From UBA6244 sp965140775 (GTDB lineage Bacteria; Bacteroidota; Bacteroidia; Bacteroidales; F082), in contig OZ223471.1 of NCBI GenBank assembly GCA_965140775.1, forward strand, positions 3,720,001 through 3,784,000: a stretch of 64,000 bases of DNA. Reading direction: 5' to 3'. Shown piece by piece: positions 39,387 through 47,827 of the stretch. Position numbers and translations under genes: made by a program. The notes beneath the pieces were generated by a model. It did no database searches. It was not told the DNA's origin and saw only the letters and a list, made by a program, of their open reading frames with translations. Position 1 is the first letter of the stretch, and each line of letters begins with the position of its first letter.

Positions 39387-41378
39387 ATGAAGACAAAAAC
39401 TCAACATACACAATATATACATTGGTGGAGTATGCAGTGCATTAAGCAACTGACAAATTTGACCAAAGCACAACTAACTACCTCCTTATTTATTGCTATT
39501 ATCCAAATCCTCTTTTTTCTCCATCCGTCCCAAGCCCAAAACAACATGGCAATATCCTGGCAAAATTGCTATGGTTCTGAATGGATGGACGAGGCCAAGA
39601 GTATTGTAGCAACCGAAGATGGATATCTTGTTCTGGGAGAAATTTCTTATGAAATTACACAAGGCGGAAATGGAGATTCTGATTTATTGGTATTTCGAAT
39701 TGACACTTTAGGCAACGTTATTTGGGAAAGAACTTACGGTGGAACGAGTATTGAAACCCCATCAGGTATCATTAGTGACGGCTTGGGATATTACTACATT
39801 AGTGCCTGGACGGGATCTGATGATGGCGATGTGCAATCCGGCAATCATGGTGATTTTGATCGCTGGATAGTAAAAATTGATGGGCAGGGAAATATCATTT
39901 GGGAACAATCCTATGGGGGTAGTGGAGTGGAATATGGGGGCAGGATACAATTGTTGCGCAATGGTAACATCATCACCTATGGAGCAACAACATCATCCGA
40001 CGGAGATGTCCCGGTAAACTATGGCTATTTGGACGATTGGTTGATGATCATTACGTCTGAAGGCGAAATCGTTCAAAGCCGGGTATATGGAAATATGGGG
40101 CAAAACAATATATTTGATATTGTGGAAACACGAGACGGAGGTTTTTTCTTCGCTACCAAGGCCGAAGAAGTCCAGGGCATGGTACAGGGAACCCACCATG
40201 GTTCAGGCGATGTATGGGCAGTGAAACTAACTCCAGAAATGGAAATTGAATGGCAGAAATTGTATGGAGGCAGTGGCTATGATTATGGAAACAGAGGTGT
40301 ATTGGAGTTGGAGGATGGGTATATATTTTTGGGATTAACAGAGTCTGATGATGGTGATGTCTCGGGACTGCATCCCAGTGAAGACAATTACCCTGATATT
40401 TGGGTAGTCCGCATCGACACCATTGGCAACATCATGTGGCAGAAGTGCCTCGGGGGCACAAGCTATGATTACCCAAGTGCAGGTTTATACCCCACTCAGG
40501 ATGGTGGTTTTATGGTAGTGGCAAAAACTAGGTCTGAGGATGGAGATGTGGAAGGCATGCACTATCTTTGGTATATTACACAAACCCCTAGTTATGACAT
40601 TTGGATGGTAAAATTATCAGCGGAAGGTGAACTGGAATGGAGCCAATGCTATGGGAGTTATGTGGGTGATTACTTGGGATACAACGTTATTCAAAAGGCA
40701 GACGACAACTGGATTATTGCAGCCACAGTAACCACTTTTTCAACAGATGATAGTTTGAAAAGAGGAGATGTACAATGTGAGGGACATGGAACCTACGATT
40801 TCTGGCTCTTCAACCTCAAAAACTGCTCCCACTACCAACCCGACACACCCCAAGCCCCCACAGGGCCGGATACCCTGTGCCACACCAACGATTCCACCTC
40901 GGTTTATACCCTTGCTCCCGCAGCCGGAGCCTGGGGCTACGCCTGGCAACTGCAACCCGTGGAGGCAGGCACGCTGGCACAAGACAGCCTCACCGCCACC
41001 ATCACCTGGAACACAGGCTATCAGGGTGAGGTACTCATCTCTGCCGCCAGCTACAACGACTGTGGGCAGTCGGCCTACTCAGAAGTAAAAACCACTTTTG
41101 TTTATACCTGTGTGGGGGTAGAGGAAAATATGGCCGGTGGCTTTGGCTTGCGAGTGTATCCCAATCCTGCACGGGAGTGGGTTACTTTTGAAACGGGTGA
41201 CAACAAACCCACCACCATTTTCGTCTATCACCACACCGGGCAGTTGGTGGAAAAGCTGGAATTAAAAGCCACCCCAACCCGATGGAATACTTCCGGCCTG
41301 CCGGGCGGTTTGTATTACTACCGTGTGGAGCAGGACGGGAAAATAGTAACGGGCAAAGTGGTATTGCTTGGGGAGTGA
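39387..41378 (+). CDS. T9SS-secreted repeat protein, tandem paralogue C
   Basis: 663 residues with the architecture of paralogues A and B. The N-terminus through the first repeat is almost the same as in A; the central repeats (about 39740-40540) are clearly diverged from A and B in both protein and DNA; the last repeat is shared with B; and the Ig-like and sorting domains are nearly the same in all four members. The most different part is thus the exposed repeat array, and the most alike parts are the export and anchoring ends. The ligand is unknown. Confidence 0.85.
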   Translation: MKTKTQHTQYIHWWSMQCIKQLTNLTKAQLTTSLFIAIIQILFFLHPSQAQNNMAISWQNCYGSEWMDEAKSIVATEDGYLVLGEISYEITQGGNGDSDLLVFRIDTLGNVIWERTYGGTSIETPSGIISDGLGYYYISAWTGSDDGDVQSGNHGDFDRWIVKIDGQGNIIWEQSYGGSGVEYGGRIQLLRNGNIITYGATTSSDGDVPVNYGYLDDWLMIITSEGEIVQSRVYGNMGQNNIFDIVETRDGGFFFATKAEEVQGMVQGTHHGSGDVWAVKLTPEMEIEWQKLYGGSGYDYGNRGVLELEDGYIFLGLTESDDGDVSGLHPSEDNYPDIWVVRIDTIGNIMWQKCLGGTSYDYPSAGLYPTQDGGFMVVAKTRSEDGDVEGMHYLWYITQTPSYDIWMVKLSAEGELEWSQCYGSYVGDYLGYNVIQKADDNWIIAATVTTFSTDDSLKRGDVQCEGHGTYDFWLFNLKNCSHYQPDTPQAPTGPDTLCHTNDSTSVYTLAPAAGAWGYAWQLQPVEAGTLAQDSLTATITWNTGYQGEVLISAASYNDCGQSAYSEVKTTFVYTCVGVEENMAGGFGLRVYPNPAREWVTFETGDNKPTTIFVYHHTGQLVEKLELKATPTRWNTSGLPGGLYYYRVEQDGKIVTGKVVLLGE

Positions 41379-41385
41379 GGATTTA

Positions 41386-41660
41386 AAACCTGACAGGTTT
41401 TTGAAACCTGTCAGGTTTGGTTAACAACGCGTTTTTCACGAATGATTTGACATATGAGAATTTCGATTGAAAATAAAATTGGGGGATATGGCAACGGAGA
41501 AGCAAACTCTGCTGAGTGGGGTTAACCTGACAGGTTTTTGAAACCTGTCAGGTTTGGTTAACAACTCGTTTTCATGTATGCTTTGACATATGAGAATTTC
41601 GATTAAAAATAAAATTGGGGGATATGGCAACGGAGAAGCAAACTCCGCTGAGTGGGGCGG
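41386..41660. repeat. Two orphan hairpin-leader cassettes without genes
   Basis: Two ~138-base copies (from 41386 and 41524) of the hairpin and leader that precede paralogues A-C, both ending in G-C-A-A-A-C-T-C-x-G-C-T-G-A-G-T-G-G-G-G and lacking the coding sequence. They look like scars of deleted paralogues or targets for new duplications. Confidence 0.85.
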
Positions 41661-41664
41661 CCAA

Positions 41665-41733
41665 AACCCTTGAACCCATGAACACTTGAACCCTTGAACC
41701 CTTGAACACTTGAACACTTGAACCCCTAAACCC
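41665..41733. repeat. Short minisatellite of the type CTTGAACCC / CTTGAACA
   Basis: About seven degenerate 9-10-bp units (CTTGAACCCATGAACA, CTTGAACCC and variants) run up to the stop codon of the convergent hydrolase gene. Confidence 0.75.
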
Positions 41734-42540
41734 CTAAGGATGATACCAATCAGGCGAACCCGACACAAAACCCAACGACAGGGTATAAAACTTTTCGGCG
41801 GCTTCCACATGTACCCAATGCGACGCGCCTTCGATGGTGATGATTTCGGCTTGTGGAAAATTGTACCGAATCTGGTCGTAATCTGTCGGGAGGATGTAAT
41901 CTGAGGCTCCTCCCCTCACGAACAAAGTGGGTTTGCCAAATTTGTTGATGGTGTCGATGCCATCAAACATTTTGTCGAGGTTGGGTTCTATACCTTCGAT
42001 ATTGATTTGCCACTTAAATTCATTGCCCTCCGTGCGTTGAAGGTTTTTCATGATAAACTGCCGGATGCGCTTTTCCTTAATATATGGGGCAATTTGATCT
42101 TCAACATCCTGTCTGCTTTCCACTTGCGAAAAATACACCTTTTTCATGGCCTGGATGATACCTTTGTGGTTATCACGCGGCCCGTAGGATTTCAGGGTAA
42201 TGTCCACTATCAACAACCTCTTGACCAAATGAGGGTTTTCGAGTGCAAATCGCATGGCCACCTTCCCTCCCATGGAATGACCAATGATGATGGGATCTTC
42301 GATGTCGTGTTCATCCAAAAAATCAAACAAATCATCCGTTAATGCCAGGTAATTGAAATTGGGACTGTGCGGCGAACGTCCGTGATTTCGCTGATCGAGC
42401 ACCCACACATCAAAACCTTCGGAAGCCAATCTCCGTGCATAGGTAACCCAATTGTCCGAAAGTCCGAAAAGTCCGTGTAGTATAACAATCGGCTGATCGC
42501 CCTCATTTCCGTATCTGTGATAAAATAACTGCATATTCAA
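41734..42540 (-). CDS. Alpha/beta-fold hydrolase (YbfF-like esterase)
   Basis: 268 residues with the alpha/beta-hydrolase fold: H-G-L-F-G-L-S-D-N-W near the start (oxyanion loop), the nucleophile elbow G-H-S-M-G-G (Ser near 96), an acid in the strand after F-V-R-G-G-A-S-D, and the catalytic His in E-G-A-S-H-W-V-H near 245. Length and motifs agree with YbfF-type acyl-CoA/carboxyl esterases, common in Bacteroidota; the natural substrate is unknown. It is 14 bases from the upstream transporter gene and probably in one transcript with it. The short C-terminus ends in a minisatellite that forms its 3' flank. Confidence 0.88.
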   Translation of the reverse strand: MNMQLFYHRYGNEGDQPIVILHGLFGLSDNWVTYARRLASEGFDVWVLDQRNHGRSPHSPNFNYLALTDDLFDFLDEHDIEDPIIIGHSMGGKVAMRFALENPHLVKRLLIVDITLKSYGPRDNHKGIIQAMKKVYFSQVESRQDVEDQIAPYIKEKRIRQFIMKNLQRTEGNEFKWQINIEGIEPNLDKMFDGIDTINKFGKPTLFVRGGASDYILPTDYDQIRYNFPQAEIITIEGASHWVHVEAAEKFYTLSLGFVSGSPDWYHP

Positions 42541-42554
42541 TTGATTTTAAATAC

Positions 42555-43253
42555 CTATTCAGCATCCAAAAGGGGTTTGTTCACGTCTTCCATATGAAAA
42601 TACTTGCGCATCAGGTGGACCATAAAATAAATCACCGGTGTATCGAACAAGGCAAAGATTACTTTGAACAAATAGCCATTAAGCAAAAGCAATCCAAACA
42701 TTTCCCATTCGATAACCCCAAATCCGCAAAGCAATAACAGCACCGTTCCGGTATCCACCAGCTGGGAGGTCATGGTTGAAAAATTGTTGCGAATCCAAAG
42801 GTGTTTTCCCTTGGTGAGCCGTTTCCAGAAATGGAATACCCGCACATCCAAAAACTGGCCAAAAAGATAGGCCGCCAACGAGGCCCCCACTGCCACATAC
42901 GTAAATCCAAAGACTTTTTTAAAGGTTACATCTCCAATGGGCGACCACGTAGTGGCCGTGGCTTCGGTGGAAACAATCACGATGAGCAAGGCAAAAAAAC
43001 TGGCAAATATGCCGGCAGTCACCACCATTTGTGCCCGTCGCTGACCATATATTTCTGAGATAATGTCAGTAATCAGAAAAGTAAGGGGATAGGCAATGAT
43101 GCCCACCGAAAGTTCAAAACGATGCCACCCGAAAGGATTCCACTCAAAAAACTTTTGAAAAATCAAGTTGCTGGTTACCAGCGACGTGATAAACAAACTG
43201 GCCAACACCAAAAATATGACTTCAGCCTGCCGGCGTTTTTTTACATCCATCAT
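42555..43253 (-). CDS. Queuosine precursor transporter (YhhQ/VUT family)
   Basis: 232 residues with six membrane helices and YhhQ-family motifs: T-S-N-L in the first helix, P-L-T-F-L-I-T-D-I-I-S-E-I-Y-G, and N-N-F-S-T-M-T-S-Q-L-V-D-T. The characterised E. coli member imports preQ0/preQ1 for queuosine tRNA modification. It lies 14 bases upstream of the hydrolase gene on the same strand and 25 bases after the thioredoxin gene. The assignment rests on family motifs and would be firmer with que genes nearby, which are not in the window. Confidence 0.9.
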   Translation of the reverse strand: MMDVKKRRQAEVIFLVLASLFITSLVTSNLIFQKFFEWNPFGWHRFELSVGIIAYPLTFLITDIISEIYGQRRAQMVVTAGIFASFFALLIVIVSTEATATTWSPIGDVTFKKVFGFTYVAVGASLAAYLFGQFLDVRVFHFWKRLTKGKHLWIRNNFSTMTSQLVDTGTVLLLLCGFGVIEWEMFGLLLLNGYLFKVIFALFDTPVIYFMVHLMRKYFHMEDVNKPLLDAE

Positions 43254-43278
43254 CGGGCTAAAGTAGCATTTTTTATTA

Positions 43279-43575
43279 TTACAGAAAGGGCTGTACCGAT
43301 TGAACCAACTGCGATGCCTGCATCACACCCGACTGCCTGAACACAGGTGCCCCGTTTTTAAATATCATCAGGGTGGGTACGCTCGAAATTTGGTATTGAC
43401 GACTAATGGCAGGATTTTTATCCACATCCACTTTCACAATCCTCACCTGGTCGCCCAATTGCTTCTTTACCTCTTTCAGGATGGGGGGCATCATTTTGCA
43501 TGGTTGGCACCACTCGGCACTAAAGTCGATAATCACCGGCGTGGAAGCCTTAAGAAGTTCGGCAAATTTACTCAT
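43279..43575 (-). CDS. trx: Thioredoxin
   Basis: 98 residues with the thioredoxin fold: F-S-A-E-W-C-Q-P-C-K, a W-C-x-P-C active site with Gln for the usual Gly; D-V-D-K-N-P-A-I-S; and the cis-Pro loop S-S-V-P-T-L-M-I-F. No signal peptide, so it acts in the cytoplasm as a disulfide reductase. The ATG at 43575 is preferred over an upstream TTG (43602) because it gives the usual N-terminus. It begins a three-gene minus-strand set with the YhhQ-type transporter and hydrolase. The C-Q-P-C variant may shift the redox potential. Confidence 0.92.
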   Translation of the reverse strand: MSKFAELLKASTPVIIDFSAEWCQPCKMMPPILKEVKKQLGDQVRIVKVDVDKNPAISRQYQISSVPTLMIFKNGAPVFRQSGVMQASQLVQSVQPFL

Positions 43576-43633
43576 GACAAATTTTTTTATCGTGAGGAGC
43601 AATCTTCATTCCAATGGAAATCAACTGACAAGT

Positions 43634-44362
43634 TTACAGTTGTGGAGCTACTGAGAGCTTTCTCAAATACATACGAATGGTATTTTCCAACCCGTAAATA
43701 AGGGCATCACATATTAAGGCATGACCGATGGAAACTTCCTCCAGCCAGGGGATTTGCTGATGGAAATAGGCGAGATTTTCGAGGCTGAGATCGTGGCCGG
43801 CATTGAGTCCGATATGTAACTCACGGGCCACTTTGGCGGCTTCAACAAAAGGTGCAATGGCCGTTTCACGATTCAGAAGATATTGGGCAGCATAGCTCTC
43901 GGTATATAGCTCTACCCTGTCGGCGCCCACCGAAAGTGCTCCTTCCACAAACTTGGCCACGGGATCCACGAAAATGGAAGTTCGGATTCCCCGGTCTTTA
44001 AAACGTTGGATAACCTCCTTCAAAAAATCGTGATGTACAATGGTATCCCAGCCATGATCGGAGGTAAGTTGGTTGGGGTCGTCGGGCACTAAAGTAACCT
44101 GATCGGGTTTAAATTTCAATACCAGCGCAATAAACTCGGGCGTTGGATTGCCTTCAATATTGAACTCGGTGGTAATAAGCGGGCGCAACAATTCCACATC
44201 GCGGTAGCGGATATGTCGTTCGTCGGGACGAGGATGCACCGTAATACCCTGAGCACCCCAACGTTCGCAATCGGCCACCACTTTTAATAAATCCGGTTGA
44301 TTACCACCACGGGCATTCCGTAAGGTGGCAATTTTATTTACATTTACACTTAACTTGGTCAT
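43634..44362 (-). CDS. pdxJ: Pyridoxine 5'-phosphate synthase
   Basis: 242 residues, full length for PdxJ, which joins 1-deoxyxylulose 5-phosphate and 3-amino-2-oxopropyl phosphate to form pyridoxine 5'-phosphate. Family motifs seen are V-N-V-N-K-I-A-T-L-R-N-A-R-G-G, G-I-T-V-H-P-R-P-D-E-R-H-I-R, T-L-V-P-D and G-L-N-A-G-H-D-L. The ATG at 44362 is used because a TAATTTTG -7 box at 44378-44385 lies between it and a more upstream possible start. It diverges from dtd. Confidence 0.96.
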   Translation of the reverse strand: MTKLSVNVNKIATLRNARGGNQPDLLKVVADCERWGAQGITVHPRPDERHIRYRDVELLRPLITTEFNIEGNPTPEFIALVLKFKPDQVTLVPDDPNQLTSDHGWDTIVHHDFLKEVIQRFKDRGIRTSIFVDPVAKFVEGALSVGADRVELYTESYAAQYLLNRETAIAPFVEAAKVARELHIGLNAGHDLSLENLAYFHQQIPWLEEVSIGHALICDALIYGLENTIRMYLRKLSVAPQL

Positions 44363-44377
44363 GTGATTTTCTTTTTG

Positions 44378-44385
44378 CAAAATTA
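44378..44385 (-). promoter_or_regulatory. -7 promoter box of pdxJ
   Basis: TAATTTTG on the minus strand, 15 bases before the chosen start; fits TAnnTTTG. Confidence 0.5.
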
Positions 44386-44412
44386 ATAAATTGCAGGCCA
44401 AAAACAGGAAAT

Positions 44413-44865
44413 ATGCGAGTTGTAATTCAGCGGGTTAAATCCGCCTCCGTAACCATTGACAGTCAGTTGTTTTCAAGTATTCAGCAAGGTTTGTTAATAC
44501 TGTTGGGAATCGAAGGTTCCGACAATTTGGATGATATCGGGTGGCTAACCGGAAAAATATCCAGACTCCGCATTTTTGAGGATGAACAAGGGGTGATGAA
44601 TAAGAGTTTGATGGATATAGACGGAGAAGTCCTGGTAGTGAGTCAGTTTACACTTCACGCAAGTACCAAAAAAGGTAACCGACCTTCGTATATCAAGGCA
44701 GCACCACCTGAAATGGCTGAAGCGTTGTATGAACAGTTTGTGGAAACCCTTGAAAAAACCATCGGGAAATCGGTGAAGACAGGAAAATTTGGCGCCATGA
44801 TGGACATTCAATTGGTCAACAGCGGACCTGTCACCATCCTCATCGACACAAAAAATAAGGAATAG
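44413..44865 (+). CDS. dtd: D-aminoacyl-tRNA deacylase
   Basis: 150 residues, full length. Both active-site motifs of the family are present: S-Q-F-T-L near residue 78 and N-S-G-P-V-T near 137, the latter carrying the Gly-Pro that rejects L-amino acids. The enzyme removes D-amino acids, and glycine mischarged on tRNA-Ala, from tRNA. It is a single gene diverging from pdxJ, with its end 6 bases from the convergent hemD. Confidence 0.96.
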   Translation: MRVVIQRVKSASVTIDSQLFSSIQQGLLILLGIEGSDNLDDIGWLTGKISRLRIFEDEQGVMNKSLMDIDGEVLVVSQFTLHASTKKGNRPSYIKAAPPEMAEALYEQFVETLEKTIGKSVKTGKFGAMMDIQLVNSGPVTILIDTKNKE

Positions 44866-44871
44866 AATAAG

Positions 44872-45642
44872 CTATTTACGGTTGTTGCGTCTTCTTTCTT
44901 TTTCCTTTTCGCCCAAATACTCTTCAATGGCCATGGTCATGCTGGGAGCTGTTTGGGTGGGTGCCGGAATATCTAATCTGAAACCTGCGTCGGTAACAGC
45001 CTTGGCAGTGGATGCACCAAAAGCACCAATCAACTGGTCGCCCTGCTGGTAATTGGGAAAGTTGGTTTGCAACGAACTGATTCCGGCAGGGCTAAAAAAG
45101 ATGATCAATTCAAATTTCTTGGGATCCACATGCGACAAATCGGCAGCCACCGTGCGGTAAATAACAGCGTTGGTGTAGTTAATTTCGGCTCTGTCGAGGA
45201 GTTCGAACATCGATTTTTTGTGGATGTCGGAAGAGGGCAATAAGAATTTTTCCTCAGCATGTTTTGAAATTACTTCCACCAAATCAGGGAAATTTTGTTT
45301 GCCATAAAAAATCTTCCTTTTGCGGTACTGAACGTATTTTTGAAGATAGTAGGCAGTAGATTCGGATATACAGAAATATTTGAGGGAATCGGGTATATCA
45401 AACCTCAACTCCTTGGCCATCCTGAAAAAATGATCGACGGCATGCCGGCTGGTAAGAATGATGGCCGTATGACCAACAAAGGAACCTTTGGCTCTGCGGA
45501 ATTCCTGTGCAGAAATGCCCTCTACCTTGATAAATTTTTCAAAAACTAAATTTAATCCGAATTTAGTACTTAACTCACCATAGGGCGACTTTTCCAAATC
45601 GGGGGGCTGCGGTTGAGAAACCAGAATGTTCTTAATCTTCAA
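44872..45642 (-). CDS. hemD: Uroporphyrinogen-III synthase
   Basis: 256 residues with the two-lobed HemD fold: an N-terminal lobe starting I-L-V-S-Q-P, A-I-I-L-T-S-R-H-A-V-D-H-F, the second lobe with S-D-I-H-K and the C-terminal I-I-F-F-S-P-A-G-I-S-S-L followed by G-A-F-G-A-S-T-A-K-A-V. The enzyme closes hydroxymethylbilane to uroporphyrinogen III in haem/sirohaem synthesis. It follows the DUF4271 gene, a pairing common in Bacteroidota. Sequence of HemD is weakly conserved, so the call leans on these motifs and the neighbour. Confidence 0.9.
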   Translation of the reverse strand: MKIKNILVSQPQPPDLEKSPYGELSTKFGLNLVFEKFIKVEGISAQEFRRAKGSFVGHTAIILTSRHAVDHFFRMAKELRFDIPDSLKYFCISESTAYYLQKYVQYRKRKIFYGKQNFPDLVEVISKHAEEKFLLPSSDIHKKSMFELLDRAEINYTNAVIYRTVAADLSHVDPKKFELIIFFSPAGISSLQTNFPNYQQGDQLIGAFGASTAKAVTDAGFRLDIPAPTQTAPSMTMAIEEYLGEKEKERRRNNRK

Positions 45643-45698
45643 TTTTTTCGGTCTTTTGGTTCCTAGATTCTGTTTTTATTCTACCATCGGTGCTTTTG

Positions 45699-46508
45699 CT
45701 AAAAATAATTTCCGGGCGACAATACTTTAATCACTATTAACATGGGCACCAATTCGAGGCTGCAAAGGTACAAAATAAAATGAAATGCCGAAAATCCCGT
45801 ATTTGAAATTCCAATGGAAATGGTTTGCACCCACCTAAAAACCTGCATGCTCAATGCCAACAAAATGGCGAAGATGAGAAAGAAATCGGTAGAGGTAAAC
45901 ATACTCAACAGCAATAATGGCAGCAACATAACACTCAATAAATTCTCCACCGTTTGGTCGATTTTCAATTGCTGCTCAGCTAAAGAAGTGGTATTAAATA
46001 TGAAAGAAATCACTTTGATAAAAAAACGCCGGTAGGTCCAAAACAACCCATATGCTATTAGAATAAACAGAAACAATTCCATGGGGCCGTAAGCAAAAAA
46101 GAGGTAGGTAACATACTGTTGAAAAAACAGATAAGTAACCAGCGATACAGCAAAAAAGAAATTAAGCAAATAAAATACATCCACCACCAATGCCGGAGCA
46201 CTTACTGCCGGGGTACTTTTACGCGAAAATGAAAAACGGTCTCCGAACGAAATTTCATAATGGAATTGATCGGGCATATACCAACGCAGCAACGAAATGC
46301 CCACAATAAAAAACAACAAGAGCAGGGTAAAAAAATCAACCTGCATCCCCGCCATCTCCCGGGGTTCGATGGCCACCCTGCCCAATTGCAGAAACGTCTC
46401 CATATTGCTTGGCAGATTCAACACGTCAACATGCGTGACAACCCCTTGTTTATCTGATAAATAGACAAATGGATTGGTACGCTGAAATATGTTGAGGGTG
46501 TCGTTCAT
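45699..46508 (-). CDS. DUF4271 membrane protein
   Basis: 269 residues with six or seven membrane helices after a soluble N-terminal ~60 residues. It matches the Bacteroidota-specific DUF4271 family, which normally sits next to hemD, as here (57 bases apart). No biochemical function is known to me for the family. A TATCTTTG -7 box lies at 46532-46539, so it probably heads a transcript with hemD. No cofactor motifs are visible. Confidence 0.82.
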   Translation of the reverse strand: MNDTLNIFQRTNPFVYLSDKQGVVTHVDVLNLPSNMETFLQLGRVAIEPREMAGMQVDFFTLLLLFFIVGISLLRWYMPDQFHYEISFGDRFSFSRKSTPAVSAPALVVDVFYLLNFFFAVSLVTYLFFQQYVTYLFFAYGPMELFLFILIAYGLFWTYRRFFIKVISFIFNTTSLAEQQLKIDQTVENLLSVMLLPLLLLSMFTSTDFFLIFAILLALSMQVFRWVQTISIGISNTGFSAFHFILYLCSLELVPMLIVIKVLSPGNYF

Positions 46509-46531
46509 CCGGCGGTTTTAAAACGAAAGTG

Positions 46532-46539
46532 CAAAGATA
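46532..46539 (-). promoter_or_regulatory. -7 promoter box of the DUF4271-hemD unit
   Basis: TATCTTTG on the minus strand, 23 bases before the start codon. Confidence 0.5.
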
Positions 46540-46696
46540 AGGCAAAGAGTAACAACCCTGCCCAACCTCCCCGGGAACGGAAGAATAAATTTTGGTGAGG
46601 ATCCCGGGGGCGAGAAAAAGAAAAAAAGCGCTGAACCCCCCAATACATATTCAGTTCAAATAATGACTTATACAACTGATTAGTTGTGTTTTATAC

Positions 46697-46761
46697 TTGT
46701 TACAACAGGGTATTTACCAAAAAGTTAACACCCCAACATCAAAAAATTAGTGCTAATTTTG
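46697..46761 (+). promoter_or_regulatory. Promoter region of the pta operon
   Basis: TAATTTTG at 46754-46761 fits TAnnTTTG, 27 bases before the pta ATG. The near-palindrome TTGTTACAAC at 46697-46706 recurs at a similar distance upstream of the rhodanese lipoprotein gene, a possible shared activator site. Confidence 0.45.
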
Positions 46762-46788
46762 CACCCTTTAAAAAATCATATAAAATCC

Positions 46789-47799
46789 ATGGAATTGATC
46801 CAACATATCCACGCGGAAGCCAAAAAGGCCAACAAAACCATTGTGCTTCCGGAAGGCACCGAAGAGCGTACGCTCAAAGCAGCAGATTACGTGTTAAAAC
46901 ACGAAATTGCCCAAATAATTCTGCTCGGAAACCGCACCACCATCAACGAGCTGGCTCAAAAATGGGCACTCCACCACATTGAGAAAGCTACCATTATCGA
47001 CCCTGTGATGCACGACGACAAGCAATTGTATGCCGACATGCTTTACCAAATGCGCAAATCAAAAGGCCTGACCCCCGAGCAAGCCCTCAAGTTAGTTGAA
47101 GACCCCCTCTATCTGGCAACACTGATCATCAAGAATAAAAAAGCAGACGGGGAAGTGGCCGGAGCCGATAACGCTACGGGAGACGTCCTTCGTCCTGCAT
47201 TTCAGATTATTAAAACCTTACCCGGCATCTCGGCAGTTTCAGGAGCGTTTATCATGATTCTGAAAAACACTGATTACGCCGAAGAAGGCATGTTGGTTTT
47301 TGCCGATTGTGCCGTAAATCCCGACCCATCGGTAAAAGAACTTGCCGAAATAGCTGTGGAATCTGCCAAAACAGCCAAAAATATCGCAGGAATGGAACCC
47401 CGTGTGGCCATGTTGAGTTTTTCGACCAAAGGGAGTGCCGCACATCCCAAAGTGGACAAGGTAGTAGAAGCCACCAAACTGGCCAAAGAAATGGCTCCCG
47501 ACTTAAAAATAGATGGTGAATTGCAGGCCGATGCAGCCATTGTAAGCGCCATCGGGTTGAAGAAAGCCCCCCAATCTGAAATTGCAGGTCGTGCCAACGT
47601 GCTGGTTTTCTCTTCACTGGAAACAGGAAACATTGCCTACAAACTGGTAGAACGCCTGGCCGGTGCCGAAGCCGTAGGGCCGGTTTTGCAAGGCATGGCT
47701 GCCCCCATCAACGACCTCTCGCGGGGTTGTTCGGTGGACGACATCATCAACATGATTGCCATTACCGCCAATCAGGCCAATGGATTGTACACACAATAG
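46789..47799 (+). CDS. pta: Phosphate acetyltransferase
   Basis: 336 residues, the short (single-domain) form of Pta. It interconverts acetyl-CoA plus phosphate and acetyl phosphate plus CoA. Family features are L-P-E-G-T-E-E-R near the start, A-D-N-A-T-G-D-V-L-R-P-A-F-Q, V-F-A-D-C-A-V-N-P-D-P and S-F-S-T-K-G-S-A. The ATG at 46789 is chosen because the -7 box at 46754-46761 excludes an earlier in-frame start at 46750. It is followed at 28 bases by a 3-hydroxyacyl-CoA dehydrogenase and then by ackA, giving an acetate/ATP-yielding operon. Confidence 0.95.
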   Translation: MELIQHIHAEAKKANKTIVLPEGTEERTLKAADYVLKHEIAQIILLGNRTTINELAQKWALHHIEKATIIDPVMHDDKQLYADMLYQMRKSKGLTPEQALKLVEDPLYLATLIIKNKKADGEVAGADNATGDVLRPAFQIIKTLPGISAVSGAFIMILKNTDYAEEGMLVFADCAVNPDPSVKELAEIAVESAKTAKNIAGMEPRVAMLSFSTKGSAAHPKVDKVVEATKLAKEMAPDLKIDGELQADAAIVSAIGLKKAPQSEIAGRANVLVFSSLETGNIAYKLVERLAGAEAVGPVLQGMAAPINDLSRGCSVDDIINMIAITANQANGLYTQ

Positions 47800-47827
47800 C
47801 TCCCAAATTAATTATATATTCAATAAA

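Larger units (their letters stand above)
34918..41554. repeat. AACCTGACAGGTT hairpin family in the T9SS array (five copies)
   Basis: The hairpin AACCTGACAGG / CCTGTCAGGTT stands at 34918-34950, 37075-37108, 39237-39267, 41386-41418 and 41524-41554, with three further copies at 27909, 28051 and 28194. Loop and end bases vary but the arms do not. After each T9SS gene it can act as a transcript end. Confidence 0.9.

Noticed and set aside
41436..41810. Minus-strand 124-residue protein over the leader cassettes
   Set aside because: It runs through non-coding repeats and into the hydrolase gene in another frame; its low-complexity sequence comes from the minisatellite.
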